Assembly: GCF_041714655.1 (NCBI RefSeq)
Contig: NZ_CP168219.1
Location: 2,356,001-2,420,000 of the forward strand
DNA: 64,000 nucleotides
Origin: Pseudoroseicyclus_A sp041714655
GTDB taxonomy: Bacteria > Pseudomonadota > Alphaproteobacteria > Rhodobacterales > Rhodobacteraceae
Direction: 5' to 3'
Shown: positions 42,244 to 51,385 of the stretch, piece after piece
Layout: every line of letters begins with the position of its first letter
How positions within the stretch are numbered: the first letter of the stretch is position 1
Notes under the pieces: model-generated
The model's database searches: none
The model's input: the letters and a program-made list of their open reading frames with translations, nothing else
What the model was told of the DNA's origin: nothing
Program-made: the position numbers and the translations under genes

Positions 42244-43758
42244 ATGCTCGATCTGACATACGAATCCCCCAAGGCGAAGACCATCTCGGGCGCCACCGGC
42301 GACTGGGAGCTGGTGATCGGCATGGAGGTCCATGCCCAGGTGGCGACGGCGGCGAAGCTCTTCTCAGGCGCGTCGACGACCTTCGGGGCGGAGCCGAATT
42401 CCAACGTCTCCTTCATCGACGCCGGCATGCCGGGGATGCTGCCGGTCATCAACGAGGGCTGCGTGGCGCAGGCGGTGCGCACCGGGCTGGGCCTCAAGGC
42501 GGCGATCAACCTGACCTCGGCCTTCGACCGGAAGAACTATTTCTACCCGGACCTGCCGCAGGGCTACCAGATCAGCCAGCTCTACCACCCGATCGTCGGC
42601 GAGGGGGAGGTGCTGGTCGAAATGGGCGACGGGCTCGCCCGGCTGGTGCGCATCGAGCGCATCCACCTTGAGCAGGACGCCGGCAAGCTGATCCACGACA
42701 TGGATCCGAACCTCTCCTTCGTCGACTACAACCGCACCGGCGTCGCGCTGATGGAGATCGTCTCGCGCCCCGACATCCGGGGGCCGGAGGAGGCGGCGGC
42801 CTATGTGCTGAAGCTGCGGCAGATCATGCGCTACCTCGGCACCTGCGACGGCAACATGCAGAACGGCAACCTGCGCGCGGACGTCAACGTCTCCGTCTGC
42901 CGGCCGGGCGATTACGAGCGCTACATGGAGAGCCAGGATTTCAGCCATCTCGGCACGCGCTGCGAGATCAAGAACATGAACTCCATGCGCTTCATCCAGG
43001 CCGCCATCGACTACGAGGCCCGCCGCCAGATCGCCCTTCTGGAGGACGGCAAGACCGTCGTGCAGGAGACGCGGCTCTACGACGCCGACAAGAACGAGAC
43101 GCGCTCGATGCGCTCCAAGGAAGAGGCGCATGATTACCGCTACTTCCCCGACCCCGACCTCCTGCCGCTCGAGATCGAGCAGGCCTGGGTCGACGAGATC
43201 GAGGCCTCGCTGCCCGAGCTGCCCGACGCCAAGAAGGCGCGGCTGATGGGTGACTACGGCCTCTCCGACTACGACGCTTCGGTGCTCACCGCCGAGGCCG
43301 AGAGCGCCGCCTATTTCGAGGAGGTCGCCGCCGCCTCCGACGGCAAGCTGGCGGCCAACTGGGTGCTGAACGAGCTCTTCGGCCGGCTGAAGCGCGACGG
43401 CGACAAGGGGCTCTCCGAGAGCCCGGTGAGCCCGGCGCAGCTCGGCGGGATCATCTCGCTCATCCAGAAGGGCGATATCTCGGGCAAGATCGCCAAGGAC
43501 CTCTTCGAGATCGTCTATACCGAGGGCGGCGACCCCTCGCAGATCGTCGAGGCGCGCGGCATGCGCCAGGTCACCGACACCGGCGCCATCGAGGCGGCGG
43601 TGGACGAGGTGATCGCCGCCAACCCCGATCAGGTGGAAAAGGCCAAGGCCAATCCCAAGCTCGCCGGCTGGTTCGTCGGCCAGGTGATGAAGGCCACGGG
43701 CGGCAAGGCCAATCCCAAGGCGGTGAACGAGCTGGTGGCGGCGAAACTCGGGCTCTGA
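42244..43758 (+). CDS. gatB: Aspartyl/glutamyl-tRNA(Asn/Gln) amidotransferase subunit B
   Basis: GatB activates and amidates mischarged Glu-tRNA(Gln) or Asp-tRNA(Asn) with GatA and GatC. The sequence shows WELVIGMEVHAQVATAAKLFSG, NRTGVALMEIVSRPDIR, and RCEIKNMNSMRFIQAAIDYE, then the C-terminal helical YqeY-like tail with NPKLAGWFVGQVMKATGGKANP. AAGGAG lies upstream of the ATG at 42244. Length (504) is typical. gatA and gatC are not in the window. Confidence 0.97.
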   Translation: MLDLTYESPKAKTISGATGDWELVIGMEVHAQVATAAKLFSGASTTFGAEPNSNVSFIDAGMPGMLPVINEGCVAQAVRTGLGLKAAINLTSAFDRKNYFYPDLPQGYQISQLYHPIVGEGEVLVEMGDGLARLVRIERIHLEQDAGKLIHDMDPNLSFVDYNRTGVALMEIVSRPDIRGPEEAAAYVLKLRQIMRYLGTCDGNMQNGNLRADVNVSVCRPGDYERYMESQDFSHLGTRCEIKNMNSMRFIQAAIDYEARRQIALLEDGKTVVQETRLYDADKNETRSMRSKEEAHDYRYFPDPDLLPLEIEQAWVDEIEASLPELPDAKKARLMGDYGLSDYDASVLTAEAESAAYFEEVAAASDGKLAANWVLNELFGRLKRDGDKGLSESPVSPAQLGGIISLIQKGDISGKIAKDLFEIVYTEGGDPSQIVEARGMRQVTDTGAIEAAVDEVIAANPDQVEKAKANPKLAGWFVGQVMKATGGKANPKAVNELVAAKLGL

Positions 43759-43819
43759 CGCCTCACGGCTTGATCCCCGGCCCCGTCCATCGCACCCTCG
43801 CGGCGAGGGGGCAGGCGGC

Positions 43820-45427
43820 ATGAATTTCTTCATCGGCATCGTCATGGGCACGGGCGCGATGCTGCTCGGCTGGATCTTCACCAGCGGGGCGAGCGGCGCC
43901 GTCAAGGTCGGCGCCTTCCTCGCTTGGCTGGTCTGGGCCGTCCTCGCCTCTGCCTACGAGAACGAGGCGCAGAAGGCGCGGCTGCAGCGCTTCGCCCATT
44001 TCGCGCCCCTGCCCTACCGCCGCGCCTTCGCCGCCGCCCGCCGCGCCCTGCCGCGACTCTTGCTGCCGAAGACCATTGCCGAGGTGCCGCCGCCGCCGAG
44101 TTGGTGGCGGTACTTGACAGTTTGGGTGACGATCCCGCTGGCGCGGGACCGGGCGGACCAGGCCCGGCTTATCGCCAATCCCTGGAGCTGGCCCGTCCTC
44201 GAATTCGCGGTCCGTGTCGCGGTCATGTACCCGATCCTATTCGTTCTCGCGCAGCATGCCGCCACGGGTGCGGTGCCGCAGATCCCGGCGCTCGCGAACA
44301 TCTTCGACGTGCTGTCCCGGGCATTTTCCGCCATTGTCCTCGCCCTCTTCGTTGTTCTCGGTGCCCTCCGACTGGCCGGGGTATTTTGGCCCCGGCCTTC
44401 GCTCACCAAGCTGAACGACGCGCTGATGACGCTCCTTCTGATCGCCTTCGTCCTCATCCTGCCGGTCGGCATCATGCGCGACGAGGCGCCCCCCTATTTC
44501 TTCGCGATGATCACGCTCATCATCATACATACAATTCTCGAGGGCGAGCGCAGCACACTGATGTTCGTGCTTGTCGCGGTACTGCCGATCGGCCAGGTCG
44601 CCATCGGCTTCACAGGCGTCGACGGATGGTCCTTCGGCTCCGTCAACCTGATCTCTATTGTCCCAACCCTCCTCGGCAGCTCCCTGCTGATGGCGCTGAT
44701 CGGCTGGGGCTCGCGCCATCGGATGGGCGTTGCGATGTTCCTCTTCGTCCTGCTCATCGGCTGCGGCAGCGCGATCTGGGTGCTCGCCCTGATGGGGCCC
44801 TCGCAGTACAACGTCCTCATCATCGTCTTCGCGCTCTTCCCGCTGGTGAACGGGTTCTTCGACTGGCTCTCCTACGGGATCACTATCTGGCTCCTTTCCC
44901 GCGGGCACCGGCAGGGCGGCATCTGGCCGCTCCTGTCCGGGCTCGCCGATCTCGTCGCCGCGCTCCTTTGCCTGCTTCTGCTCGGCGGGGCGCTGATCAC
45001 CACGATGAAGCTGATGATGCTCGCGGGCGGCAAGCCGATCTTCGACGTGATCGGGCTTCTGGAGGGCATCCGCGCGGCGCCGGGCGAGCATCTGTGGATC
45101 ATCGCCATGGCCGGCTCAACCTTCGTGCCGACGGCGCTGCACCTGCTCCTGGCGCTCCTCAGCGCCGTCACGTGGCTCCGCGCCGGGCTCTGGAACTGGC
45201 TGGTGGGGCGGCTCGACGTGGCCGAGGGCACGGAGGTGGCGCTCGGCGCCTCGCTGGGGCTCGCCAGCCTTCTGTTGACCTATGTCGCACTGCCGGCCTT
45301 CCTCATCTACGCCATCGGCTGGCTGGTGGTCACCCATGGAGACATCGTCGGCCATGCGCTCCTCGATCTCCTCCGCCTCTATTCCGAATGGCTGGGCGTC
45401 TCCGGGGCGGGGATCCTCCCGTTCTGA
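43820..45427 (+). CDS. Large multi-pass membrane protein of unknown function
   Basis: The 535-residue protein has an N-terminal pair of membrane segments (residues 3-22 and 26-44), a basic cytoplasmic stretch (residues 45-100), and about ten further hydrophobic segments out to the C-terminus. I see no transporter signature, catalytic motif or known domain. GAGGGGCAGGCGGC precedes the ATG. It follows gatB by 61 bases and is followed by the DUF4177 gene after 75 bases, so it could be co-transcribed. I cannot say more about its job. Confidence 0.75.
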   Translation: MNFFIGIVMGTGAMLLGWIFTSGASGAVKVGAFLAWLVWAVLASAYENEAQKARLQRFAHFAPLPYRRAFAAARRALPRLLLPKTIAEVPPPPSWWRYLTVWVTIPLARDRADQARLIANPWSWPVLEFAVRVAVMYPILFVLAQHAATGAVPQIPALANIFDVLSRAFSAIVLALFVVLGALRLAGVFWPRPSLTKLNDALMTLLLIAFVLILPVGIMRDEAPPYFFAMITLIIIHTILEGERSTLMFVLVAVLPIGQVAIGFTGVDGWSFGSVNLISIVPTLLGSSLLMALIGWGSRHRMGVAMFLFVLLIGCGSAIWVLALMGPSQYNVLIIVFALFPLVNGFFDWLSYGITIWLLSRGHRQGGIWPLLSGLADLVAALLCLLLLGGALITTMKLMMLAGGKPIFDVIGLLEGIRAAPGEHLWIIAMAGSTFVPTALHLLLALLSAVTWLRAGLWNWLVGRLDVAEGTEVALGASLGLASLLLTYVALPAFLIYAIGWLVVTHGDIVGHALLDLLRLYSEWLGVSGAGILPF

Positions 45428-45502
45428 CGGCAACCGCCGCATCACCTTGGCGCCGCGCCCCGCGCTTGCTAAGGGCGGGTGTGGGATATTGGATGTGGCC
45501 AG

Positions 45503-45994
45503 ATGCAGACGTATGAATACCGGGTGGTGCCGGCCCCCAAGAAGGGGCTGAAGGCCAAGGGCGTGAAAACGGCGGAGGCGCGCTTCGCCCATGCGCTGCA
45601 GGCGCTGATGAACGAACTCGGCGCCGAGGGCTGGGACTATATCCGCACCGACACGCTCCCCTCCGAGGAGCGCACCGGCCTCACCGGGCGGACCACCACA
45701 AGCTACCAGAACATGCTGGTCTTCCGCCGCCCGCTCCTGACGGCGACCATTGCCGAGGCCGCGCCGGCCGCCGAGCCGCAGGCCCCCGCCCTGCCCGCCC
45801 CCGAGCCGGCCCCCGCACCTGCCGCCGAGGCCGCCCCCGAGGCGAAGGAAGAACCGACGGAGCCCTCGCCCCTCGCCCCCTCCGGCCCCGCCCGCATCGA
45901 GCCGCCGGCGCCCGAGCGCATCGGCGCCTCGCTGACGCGGCCGGTCCTCGCCGCACGGCGGGAGGACGAGAAGCCGAAGCCGGCGGCCGAATAG
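45503..45994 (+). CDS. DUF4177-domain protein
   Basis: The 163-residue protein has an N-terminal DUF4177 region (YEYRVVPAPKKGLKAKGVK, then ALMNELGAEGWDYIRTDTLP and TTTSYQNMLVFRR) and a Pro/Ala/Glu-rich, probably disordered tail after residue 75. DUF4177 proteins are small alpha/beta proteins with no known role. The gene ends about 30 bases before a hairpin-rich repeat region. Confidence 0.85.
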   Translation: MQTYEYRVVPAPKKGLKAKGVKTAEARFAHALQALMNELGAEGWDYIRTDTLPSEERTGLTGRTTTSYQNMLVFRRPLLTATIAEAAPAAEPQAPALPAPEPAPAPAAEAAPEAKEEPTEPSPLAPSGPARIEPPAPERIGASLTRPVLAARREDEKPKPAAE

Positions 45995-46009
45995 CGGATT
46001 GGGGGGCCG

Positions 46010-46202
46010 GCCCGTGCCGGGCCGGGTGGAGGCTCTGCCTCCACACCTCAGAGGTATTTTCGGCCAGATGAAGGGATAGAGGCACTCTTGCCCCTGCCCC
46101 TTTTCAAATAGCCTTCGGGGGTCGCCATTGGTGGCGCCATTGGTTCGAGCCCCAATGGCGACGAGGGGCAGACAGCCCCTCGCTTCTGACCTCCCTTCGA
46201 GG
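46010..46202. repeat. Hairpin-plus-tail intergenic repeat, copy 3
   Basis: The region between two converging genes has CCGGCCCGTGCCGGGCCGG, a GTGGAGGCTCTGCCTCCAC hairpin, GAGGTATTTTCGGCCAGATG, and a GGGGC(AGACA)GCCCC hairpin at the far end. The AGGTATTTT(T)(C/G)GCCAGATGAA tail is shared with 54230-54250. It probably terminates both flanking transcripts. Confidence 0.65.
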
Positions 46203-47756
46203 TCAGAAGTCGGTCGGCGCCCCGCCCTCTTCCTTCCGCCGGGCCACGAATTCCTCCAGCGCGCCGCGCTCGGCATCGCCCATGGGCGGCGGCTCGAAGG
46301 TCGCGAGGATCTCCTTGTAGACCCGATGCGCGCGCTCCGGCGTCCAGACGGCGCCGGCGAGCTCCCAGCTCTCGAAATTGCGCCAGTCGCTGACGAAGGG
46401 CGAGTAGAACGCCGTCTCGTAGCGCTCCTGCGTGTGCTGGATGCCGAAGTAATGCCCGTGGCTGCCGACCTCGCGGATGGCGTCGAAGGCGATGTCGTCC
46501 GGCCCCGTCGCCACCAGCTCCGGCTCGAAATAGCGCTGGATCATCTGCAGGACCTCGCAGTCCATGATGAACTTCTCAGGCGAGGCGATGAGGCCCCCCT
46601 CGAGCCAGCCCGCCGCGTGGTAGACCACGTTGGCCCCCGATTGCACGGCCGACCAGAGCGCGTTCGACGTCTCCCACATTGCCTGCCCGTCGGGCACGTT
46701 GGCGGCGCAGGAGCCGGAGGCCCGGAGCGGCAGGCCGTAGTACCGCGCCATCTGGCCGGTCATCTGCGTCGCGCGCATGTATTCGGGCGTGCCGAAGGCC
46801 GGGGCGCCGGACTTCATGTCGACGTTGGAGGTGAAGGTGCCGATCACGCAGGGGCATCCCGGGCGGACGTATTGAAAGAGCGCAATGGCCGAGAGCGCCT
46901 CGGCGATCGACAGAGTCACCGCCCCCGCCATGGTCACCGGCGCCATGGCCCCGGCCAGCGTGAAGGGCGTCACCATCACCGCCTGCCCGGCCCGGATCAG
47001 GCGCAGGCAGCCGTCGATCATCGGGTAGTCGTGCTTGAGCGGCGAGGTGGAGTTGATGTTGGTATACATATGCGGGCGGGCGCGGAACTCGTCTTCCGAG
47101 AGGCCGCCCGCGAGGCGCACCATCTCCATCACGTCTTCCACCCGCGCCGGCCCCAGCGAATAGGCATGGGCGACCTTGTCGGTCAGCGTCAGCTTGTCGA
47201 AGAGCACGTCGAGATGGCGGACGGAGGCATGGACGTCCACCGGCTCCACTGGGTAGCCGCCGGCGAAATGGATGCAGTTGAAGGCCTGCGTGAGGCGGAG
47301 GAGGTCGGCGCATTGCTGGCGCGTGCCCGGCACCTTCCGGCCGATGGAAAGGTCGTAATAGTTGGGCGGCGAGGAGACATTCCCGAAGAGGATATGCTTG
47401 CCGCCGATGGTGATCTGCTTCTCGGGGTTCCGGGGCGTGATGGTGAACTGCGCAGGCGCCTTCCCCACCATCTCCATCACGAAATCCCGGCCGAGGCGGA
47501 CGTTCTGGCCAGAGACGATGGCGCCGGCCTTGCGGAAGATCTCCAGCGCTTCGTCGTTGAGGAAGTCGATGCCGATTTCCTCGAGGATGCGCATGGCGCC
47601 GTCGTGGATCGCCTGCACCCCCTCGGGGCCGAGCGGCTCGGTCGGCGCATCGGTGTTCACCGGCAGGCGCCAGGCGCTCTGGTGAAGGTTGGCGCCGCCC
47701 CGGCGGGCCGTATTGGCGGCGCGGCCGCCGGCACGGCGACGGGCTGGGATGGTCAT
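46203..47756 (-). CDS. MttB-family corrinoid-dependent methyltransferase homologue (non-Pyl)
   Basis: The 517-residue protein matches the trimethylamine methyltransferase (MttB) superfamily: SIGRKVPGTRQQCADLLRL, FAGGYPVEPVDV, RPHMYTNINSTSPLKHD, VMVTPFTLAGAMAPVTMAG, RPGCPCVIGTFTSNVDMKSG. The reading frame has no internal amber codon, so it is not the pyrrolysine enzyme of methanogens. Non-Pyl members such as MtgB demethylate glycine betaine or other quaternary amines and pass the methyl group to a corrinoid protein. No corrinoid protein gene is adjacent. GAGGAGC lies upstream of the ATG. Confidence 0.9.
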   Translation of the reverse strand: MTIPARRRAGGRAANTARRGGANLHQSAWRLPVNTDAPTEPLGPEGVQAIHDGAMRILEEIGIDFLNDEALEIFRKAGAIVSGQNVRLGRDFVMEMVGKAPAQFTITPRNPEKQITIGGKHILFGNVSSPPNYYDLSIGRKVPGTRQQCADLLRLTQAFNCIHFAGGYPVEPVDVHASVRHLDVLFDKLTLTDKVAHAYSLGPARVEDVMEMVRLAGGLSEDEFRARPHMYTNINSTSPLKHDYPMIDGCLRLIRAGQAVMVTPFTLAGAMAPVTMAGAVTLSIAEALSAIALFQYVRPGCPCVIGTFTSNVDMKSGAPAFGTPEYMRATQMTGQMARYYGLPLRASGSCAANVPDGQAMWETSNALWSAVQSGANVVYHAAGWLEGGLIASPEKFIMDCEVLQMIQRYFEPELVATGPDDIAFDAIREVGSHGHYFGIQHTQERYETAFYSPFVSDWRNFESWELAGAVWTPERAHRVYKEILATFEPPPMGDAERGALEEFVARRKEEGGAPTDF

Positions 47757-47842
47757 GAGCCGGGCGCTCCTCTGGCATTTCCTGCCCGGAGTCTCCCGCA
47801 GGCGGGGCGGCAGGGGTTTGCCCGGAGCGACAGGAAAGGTCG

Positions 47843-48553
47843 CTAAAGGCCCGAGAGCCAGCCCGGCAGCGCGGCGATGGAGGGCAGGACGGCCTCGGCC
47901 AGCGGCGCCAGCTCCTCCGGGCCCGCCGGGCCGGTCAGAACGCCGATGCCGCGCATCCCGGCGGCCTCCGCAGCCAGCAGATCATGGCGCGAATCGCCGA
48001 TCATCAGCACCTCCTCCGGGGCGAGGCCATGGGCCGCGCAGAAGGCGAGGAGCTGGCCGGGCGCAGGCTTGCCGCCATGGCCCGAGTCGAAGCCGGAGAG
48101 GAAGGCGAAGGCCTCCGTGACGCCGACCTGGGCCAGATGCGCGCGCGCCGCCGCCTCGGTGTCGTTGGTGACGAGCGCGAGGATGCGCCCCTGCGCCAGC
48201 TCCGCCAGCAGGGGGCCGAGCGGCGCCACCGGCACCTGGCGGACGGCCGAGGCCGCAGCGTCGAGCCGGGCGAGGAGCGCCTCATGCGTGGTCTCGCCGG
48301 GCAGATGCGGCAGGAGGAGGTCGACGATCTCGCCGGTCGTCGCGGCAACGCCTAGAGCGCCGGGTTTGTAGAGGCCGCTGGCGAGGTCGAAGCCCAGAAC
48401 CTCCGCCATCGCACTGGCCCGGTCGGCATCGCCGGCGGAGAGGCCGGCGATGGTCTTGGCCATCCAGCCGCCCCAGGTGGCGTTGAAGTCGAAGAGCGTG
48501 CCGTCCTTGTCGAAGATCAGGCCGCGCACGGGCGGCATCGGGGCAGAGGTCAC
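47843..48553 (-). CDS. HAD-superfamily hydrolase (phosphoglycolate phosphatase-like)
   Basis: The 236-residue protein has HAD motif I FDKDGTLFDF (residues 14-23), motif II VTND, and motif IV MIGDSRHDLLAAEAAGM, plus a helical cap domain of the type C1/Gph group. Substrate is not clear. The GTG start overlaps the DUF3572 stop (GTGA), so the two genes are coupled. Confidence 0.88.
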   Translation of the reverse strand: MTSAPMPPVRGLIFDKDGTLFDFNATWGGWMAKTIAGLSAGDADRASAMAEVLGFDLASGLYKPGALGVAATTGEIVDLLLPHLPGETTHEALLARLDAAASAVRQVPVAPLGPLLAELAQGRILALVTNDTEAAARAHLAQVGVTEAFAFLSGFDSGHGGKPAPGQLLAFCAAHGLAPEEVLMIGDSRHDLLAAEAAGMRGIGVLTGPAGPEELAPLAEAVLPSIAALPGWLSGL

Positions 48554-48828
48554 GTCCAGTTCATCTCCTCGGCGCCGGGGAGCACGGCCCGGGCGAGGCG
48601 CAGCTCCTCCGGCCGGCAGCCGGCCTCGGCGGCGAAGGACTGCACCCAGCTATCATCCATGAGCAGGAAATCGAGCACCGAGGCGAGAACCGCCGGATCG
48701 CCGGCGGAGGCCCTCAGTTGCGCCAGATCCGCCCCCGAGGCGCCGAGGAACACCGGCAGAAGCTCCTCCTCCGCCACCAGCCAGGCGAGCGCCTGCAATC
48801 CCACGATCTCCGCCCGCTCCGGCGTCAT
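48550..48828 (-). CDS. DUF3572 protein
   Basis: The 92-residue protein has the pattern EIVGLQALAWLVAEEELLPVFL and DPAVLASVLDFLLMDDSWVQSF, matching the DUF3572 family of small alphaproteobacterial proteins of unknown function. It is divergent from the PleD-like gene and coupled to the HAD gene. From memory this gene is often next to pleD in alphaproteobacteria, which supports both assignments. Confidence 0.88.
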   Translation of the reverse strand: MTPERAEIVGLQALAWLVAEEELLPVFLGASGADLAQLRASAGDPAVLASVLDFLLMDDSWVQSFAAEAGCRPEELRLARAVLPGAEEMNWT

Positions 48829-48914
48829 CCTACCAACCCTCCATCATCGGAAACGATTTCTTAACCCTTGCAAGTTTTAACGAAATGCGACCCGCAATTG
48901 AACAGGATCCTCCG

Positions 48915-50333
48915 GTGCCCGCCCGCGTGCTGATCTTCGACCCAACGGTGTCGAGCCGCATTCTCACCCGCGCCGCGCTGGCCGAGGCGCAGTATGACGT
49001 CGTGGTGGCGGAAAGCTCGGCGGATGCCCAGCTCGAATCGATGCGGCGCAAGCCCGACATCATCCTCCTCGGCGTCGTGGCGCCGGCGGCGGGCGCCTTC
49101 GCCTTCCTGGCCGGGCTGCGCGCCGATCCCGTGGGGCGGACCATCCCCGTCATCGCCATCGGCCGGCTCGCCGACCCCTCGCTCCGCCTCGCCGTGCTGC
49201 GTGCCGGGGCGGATGACCTTTGCGACCGGCCCATCGATTCGGTGCTCCTGCAAGCGCAGGTCCGGCGGCTCCTCCGCCGTTCCGATTCGCTCGAGGAGCT
49301 CTGCCTGAAGGAAGAAACCCACCGTGCGCTCGGCTTCGCCGAGGATGGCGAGCCCTTCGTGCAGCCGGGGCGCGTCTCGGTCATCGTGCCCGAGGGGCAG
49401 GCGATGCTGCCCGCCGTGGTGGCGGTGCTCGACCGGCTGCCGAACGGCGGCGAGGTGGTCGACCCGCGCACGCTCCTGTCCCACATCGGCTCCGGCGAGG
49501 CGGCGGATCTCTTCGTGATCGACGCGGCGGCTGAGGGGATCCGGCCGGGCGAGCTCTTCCGGCTGATCGCCGAGCTGCGCAGCCGCGCCGCCACGCGCCA
49601 TTCGGTGCAGATTGCCATCGTGCCGCCCGAGCTGGCCGACATGGCGGCCATGGCGCTCGATCTCGGCGTCGACGACGTGGTGACGGCGCAGGTACGCCCG
49701 GCGGAACTCATGCACCGGCTGAAAGCGCTTCTGGTGCAGAAGTTCCGCGCCGACCGGGCGCGCGACCGGCTCCGCAAGGGCGTCGAGAGCTCGGTGACGG
49801 ACCCGCTCACGGGGCTGCATAACCGCCGCTATGCGCTTCCCGCGCTCAAGCGCGTGACCGAGCAATCGGAGCGGACGGGGCAGATGGCGGCGGTGATGGT
49901 GCTCGACATCGACCACTTCAAGACGATCAACGACCGCTTCGGCCATGCGACCGGCGACAAGGTGCTCGCCGAGGTGGCACGCCGCCTCGCCGCAAGGGTG
50001 CGGGTCGGCGACATGGTGGCGCGGATCGGCGGCGAGGAATTCCTCATCGTCATGCCGGAGACGGATGCCGAAGCCGCCGCCGAGGCCGCCGAGCGCCTGC
50101 GCTCGGGCATCGAAGACAGGCCCTTCGACGCGGTGCGCGAAGCGGGGGAAGACAGGCCCGCCGGCGCCGGCCGGGCAAGCACGGCGGTGCGCGTCACCGT
50201 CTCCATCGGCGTGGCGCTCGGCGCGGGCGAATCGCCGGGCGGGCCGACGCTCTTCGAGCGGGCGGATGCGGCGCTCTATTCGGCCAAGCTCGCGGGGCGC
50301 AACATGGTGAGCCTGAGCCGGCCGGCCGCCTGA
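48915..50333 (+). CDS. PleD-like diguanylate cyclase with degenerate first receiver
   Basis: The protein (472 residues from the GTG at 48915; an ATG at 48885 adds ten residues) has two receiver-like domains (about 1-125 and 150-280) and a GGDEF domain. The active site is GGEEF (372-376), with the product-inhibition I-site RVGD (363-366) five residues before it. In the first receiver the acceptor position reads LLGVVAP, where LLDVxxP is expected, so the phosphorylatable Asp is Gly, and the acidic pair of the first strand is also lost (VLIFDP). The second keeps an Asp in FVIDAAA but lacks the acidic pair. It makes c-di-GMP if active. I chose the GTG because it aligns with the family start and has AGGA upstream. 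Confidence 0.88.
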   Translation: MPARVLIFDPTVSSRILTRAALAEAQYDVVVAESSADAQLESMRRKPDIILLGVVAPAAGAFAFLAGLRADPVGRTIPVIAIGRLADPSLRLAVLRAGADDLCDRPIDSVLLQAQVRRLLRRSDSLEELCLKEETHRALGFAEDGEPFVQPGRVSVIVPEGQAMLPAVVAVLDRLPNGGEVVDPRTLLSHIGSGEAADLFVIDAAAEGIRPGELFRLIAELRSRAATRHSVQIAIVPPELADMAAMALDLGVDDVVTAQVRPAELMHRLKALLVQKFRADRARDRLRKGVESSVTDPLTGLHNRRYALPALKRVTEQSERTGQMAAVMVLDIDHFKTINDRFGHATGDKVLAEVARRLAARVRVGDMVARIGGEEFLIVMPETDAEAAAEAAERLRSGIEDRPFDAVREAGEDRPAGAGRASTAVRVTVSIGVALGAGESPGGPTLFERADAALYSAKLAGRNMVSLSRPAA

Positions 50334-50520
50334 GCGGGGCGGCCCTGTCCAAGGTAAGAAGGATCCGGCGACCACGCTTTCCCCTACGGTATTCCTGCGC
50401 CGCAAGGCCGCTCCGCGCCCCAGGCCCTTTAACCGGGCGGCATTCTGCGCCATCTAGGGAGGGCACGTCCCTGCCCGGCCATAGGCCGCGCCTGCTCCCC
50501 CTGCCCCCGGAGGTCACCTC

Positions 50521-50922
50521 ATGACCCAGCCCGCCACCACGACCCGCAGCCTGCCCGTCGACGACCGGCCCCTCGGCCCGGCGCTCCGCCGCGGCTTTCG
50601 TGGCCGCTGTCCGCATTGCGGCGAGGGGCGGATCCTCCGCGGCTATCTGAAGGTCGTGCCCGCCTGCGAGGTCTGCGGCGAGGATTACACGGCGCAGCGG
50701 GCCGATGACGGGCCGGCCTATCTGACGATCCTGATCGTCGGCCATGTCATCGCTTTCCTCATCCACCTCATGTGGTCGCTCTGGCAACCGGCGCCGATGG
50801 TCATGGCGCTGACGCTGACAGTGACAGCCGTCGGCCTGTCGCTGCTCTTGCTGCCGCGGGTGAAGGGCGCCTTCGTGGCCCTGCAATGGTCGCGGCGGAT
50901 GCACGGCTTCAGCAAGGCCTGA
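50521..50922 (+). CDS. DUF983 membrane protein
   Basis: The 133-residue protein has a zinc-ribbon-like N-terminus (RGRCPHCGEGRILRGYLK then CEVCGEDYTAQRADDGPAY) and two membrane segments (about 69-90 and 98-118), the layout of DUF983. The family is often near cytochrome oxidase genes; here it lies between pleD-like and sufT. Function unknown. Confidence 0.9.
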   Translation: MTQPATTTRSLPVDDRPLGPALRRGFRGRCPHCGEGRILRGYLKVVPACEVCGEDYTAQRADDGPAYLTILIVGHVIAFLIHLMWSLWQPAPMVMALTLTVTAVGLSLLLLPRVKGAFVALQWSRRMHGFSKA

Positions 50923-51028
50923 GCGCGGAAGGCGCCGGCGCAAGGTCAGGCGGGCGCGCCGCCGCGCTGCCCTTTACGCCCGCGCCGTAAATCCTTATCT
51001 TTCACTCAGGTATTCCTCGGAGGGACAC

Positions 51029-51385
51029 ATGCCCGACGACCAGCTCGAAGGCACGCCGCTGATCAAGCCGTCCTCGACCGACCATCCGCTCTATGAGCAG
51101 ATCGTCGAGGCCTGCCGCACGGTCTATGATCCGGAGATCCCGGTGAACATCTACGACCTCGGCCTCGTCTATACGGTCGAGATCGACGACGAGAACGCCG
51201 TGACGATCCACATGACCCTGACCGCCCCCGGCTGCCCCGTGGCTGGCGAGATGCCCGGCTGGGTGGCCGATGCCGTCGAGCCGATCCCGGGCGTGAAGCA
51301 GGTGGAGGTCGAGATGGTCTGGACCCCGCAATGGGGGATGGACATGATGAGCGACGAGGCCCGGCTGGAGCTCGGCTTCATGTAA
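51029..51385 (+). CDS. sufT: SufT-like Fe-S assembly protein (MIP18/DUF59)
   Basis: The 118-residue protein has the DUF59 core VYDPEIPVNIYDLGLVYTVEI and the conserved TLTAPGCPVAGEMPGWVADAV with the Cys. SufT and related proteins help maturation of Fe-S proteins. GGAGGGACAC lies upstream of the ATG. An A-type carrier gene is 1.5 kb downstream. Other suf genes are not in the window. Confidence 0.92.
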   Translation: MPDDQLEGTPLIKPSSTDHPLYEQIVEACRTVYDPEIPVNIYDLGLVYTVEIDDENAVTIHMTLTAPGCPVAGEMPGWVADAVEPIPGVKQVEVEMVWTPQWGMDMMSDEARLELGFM

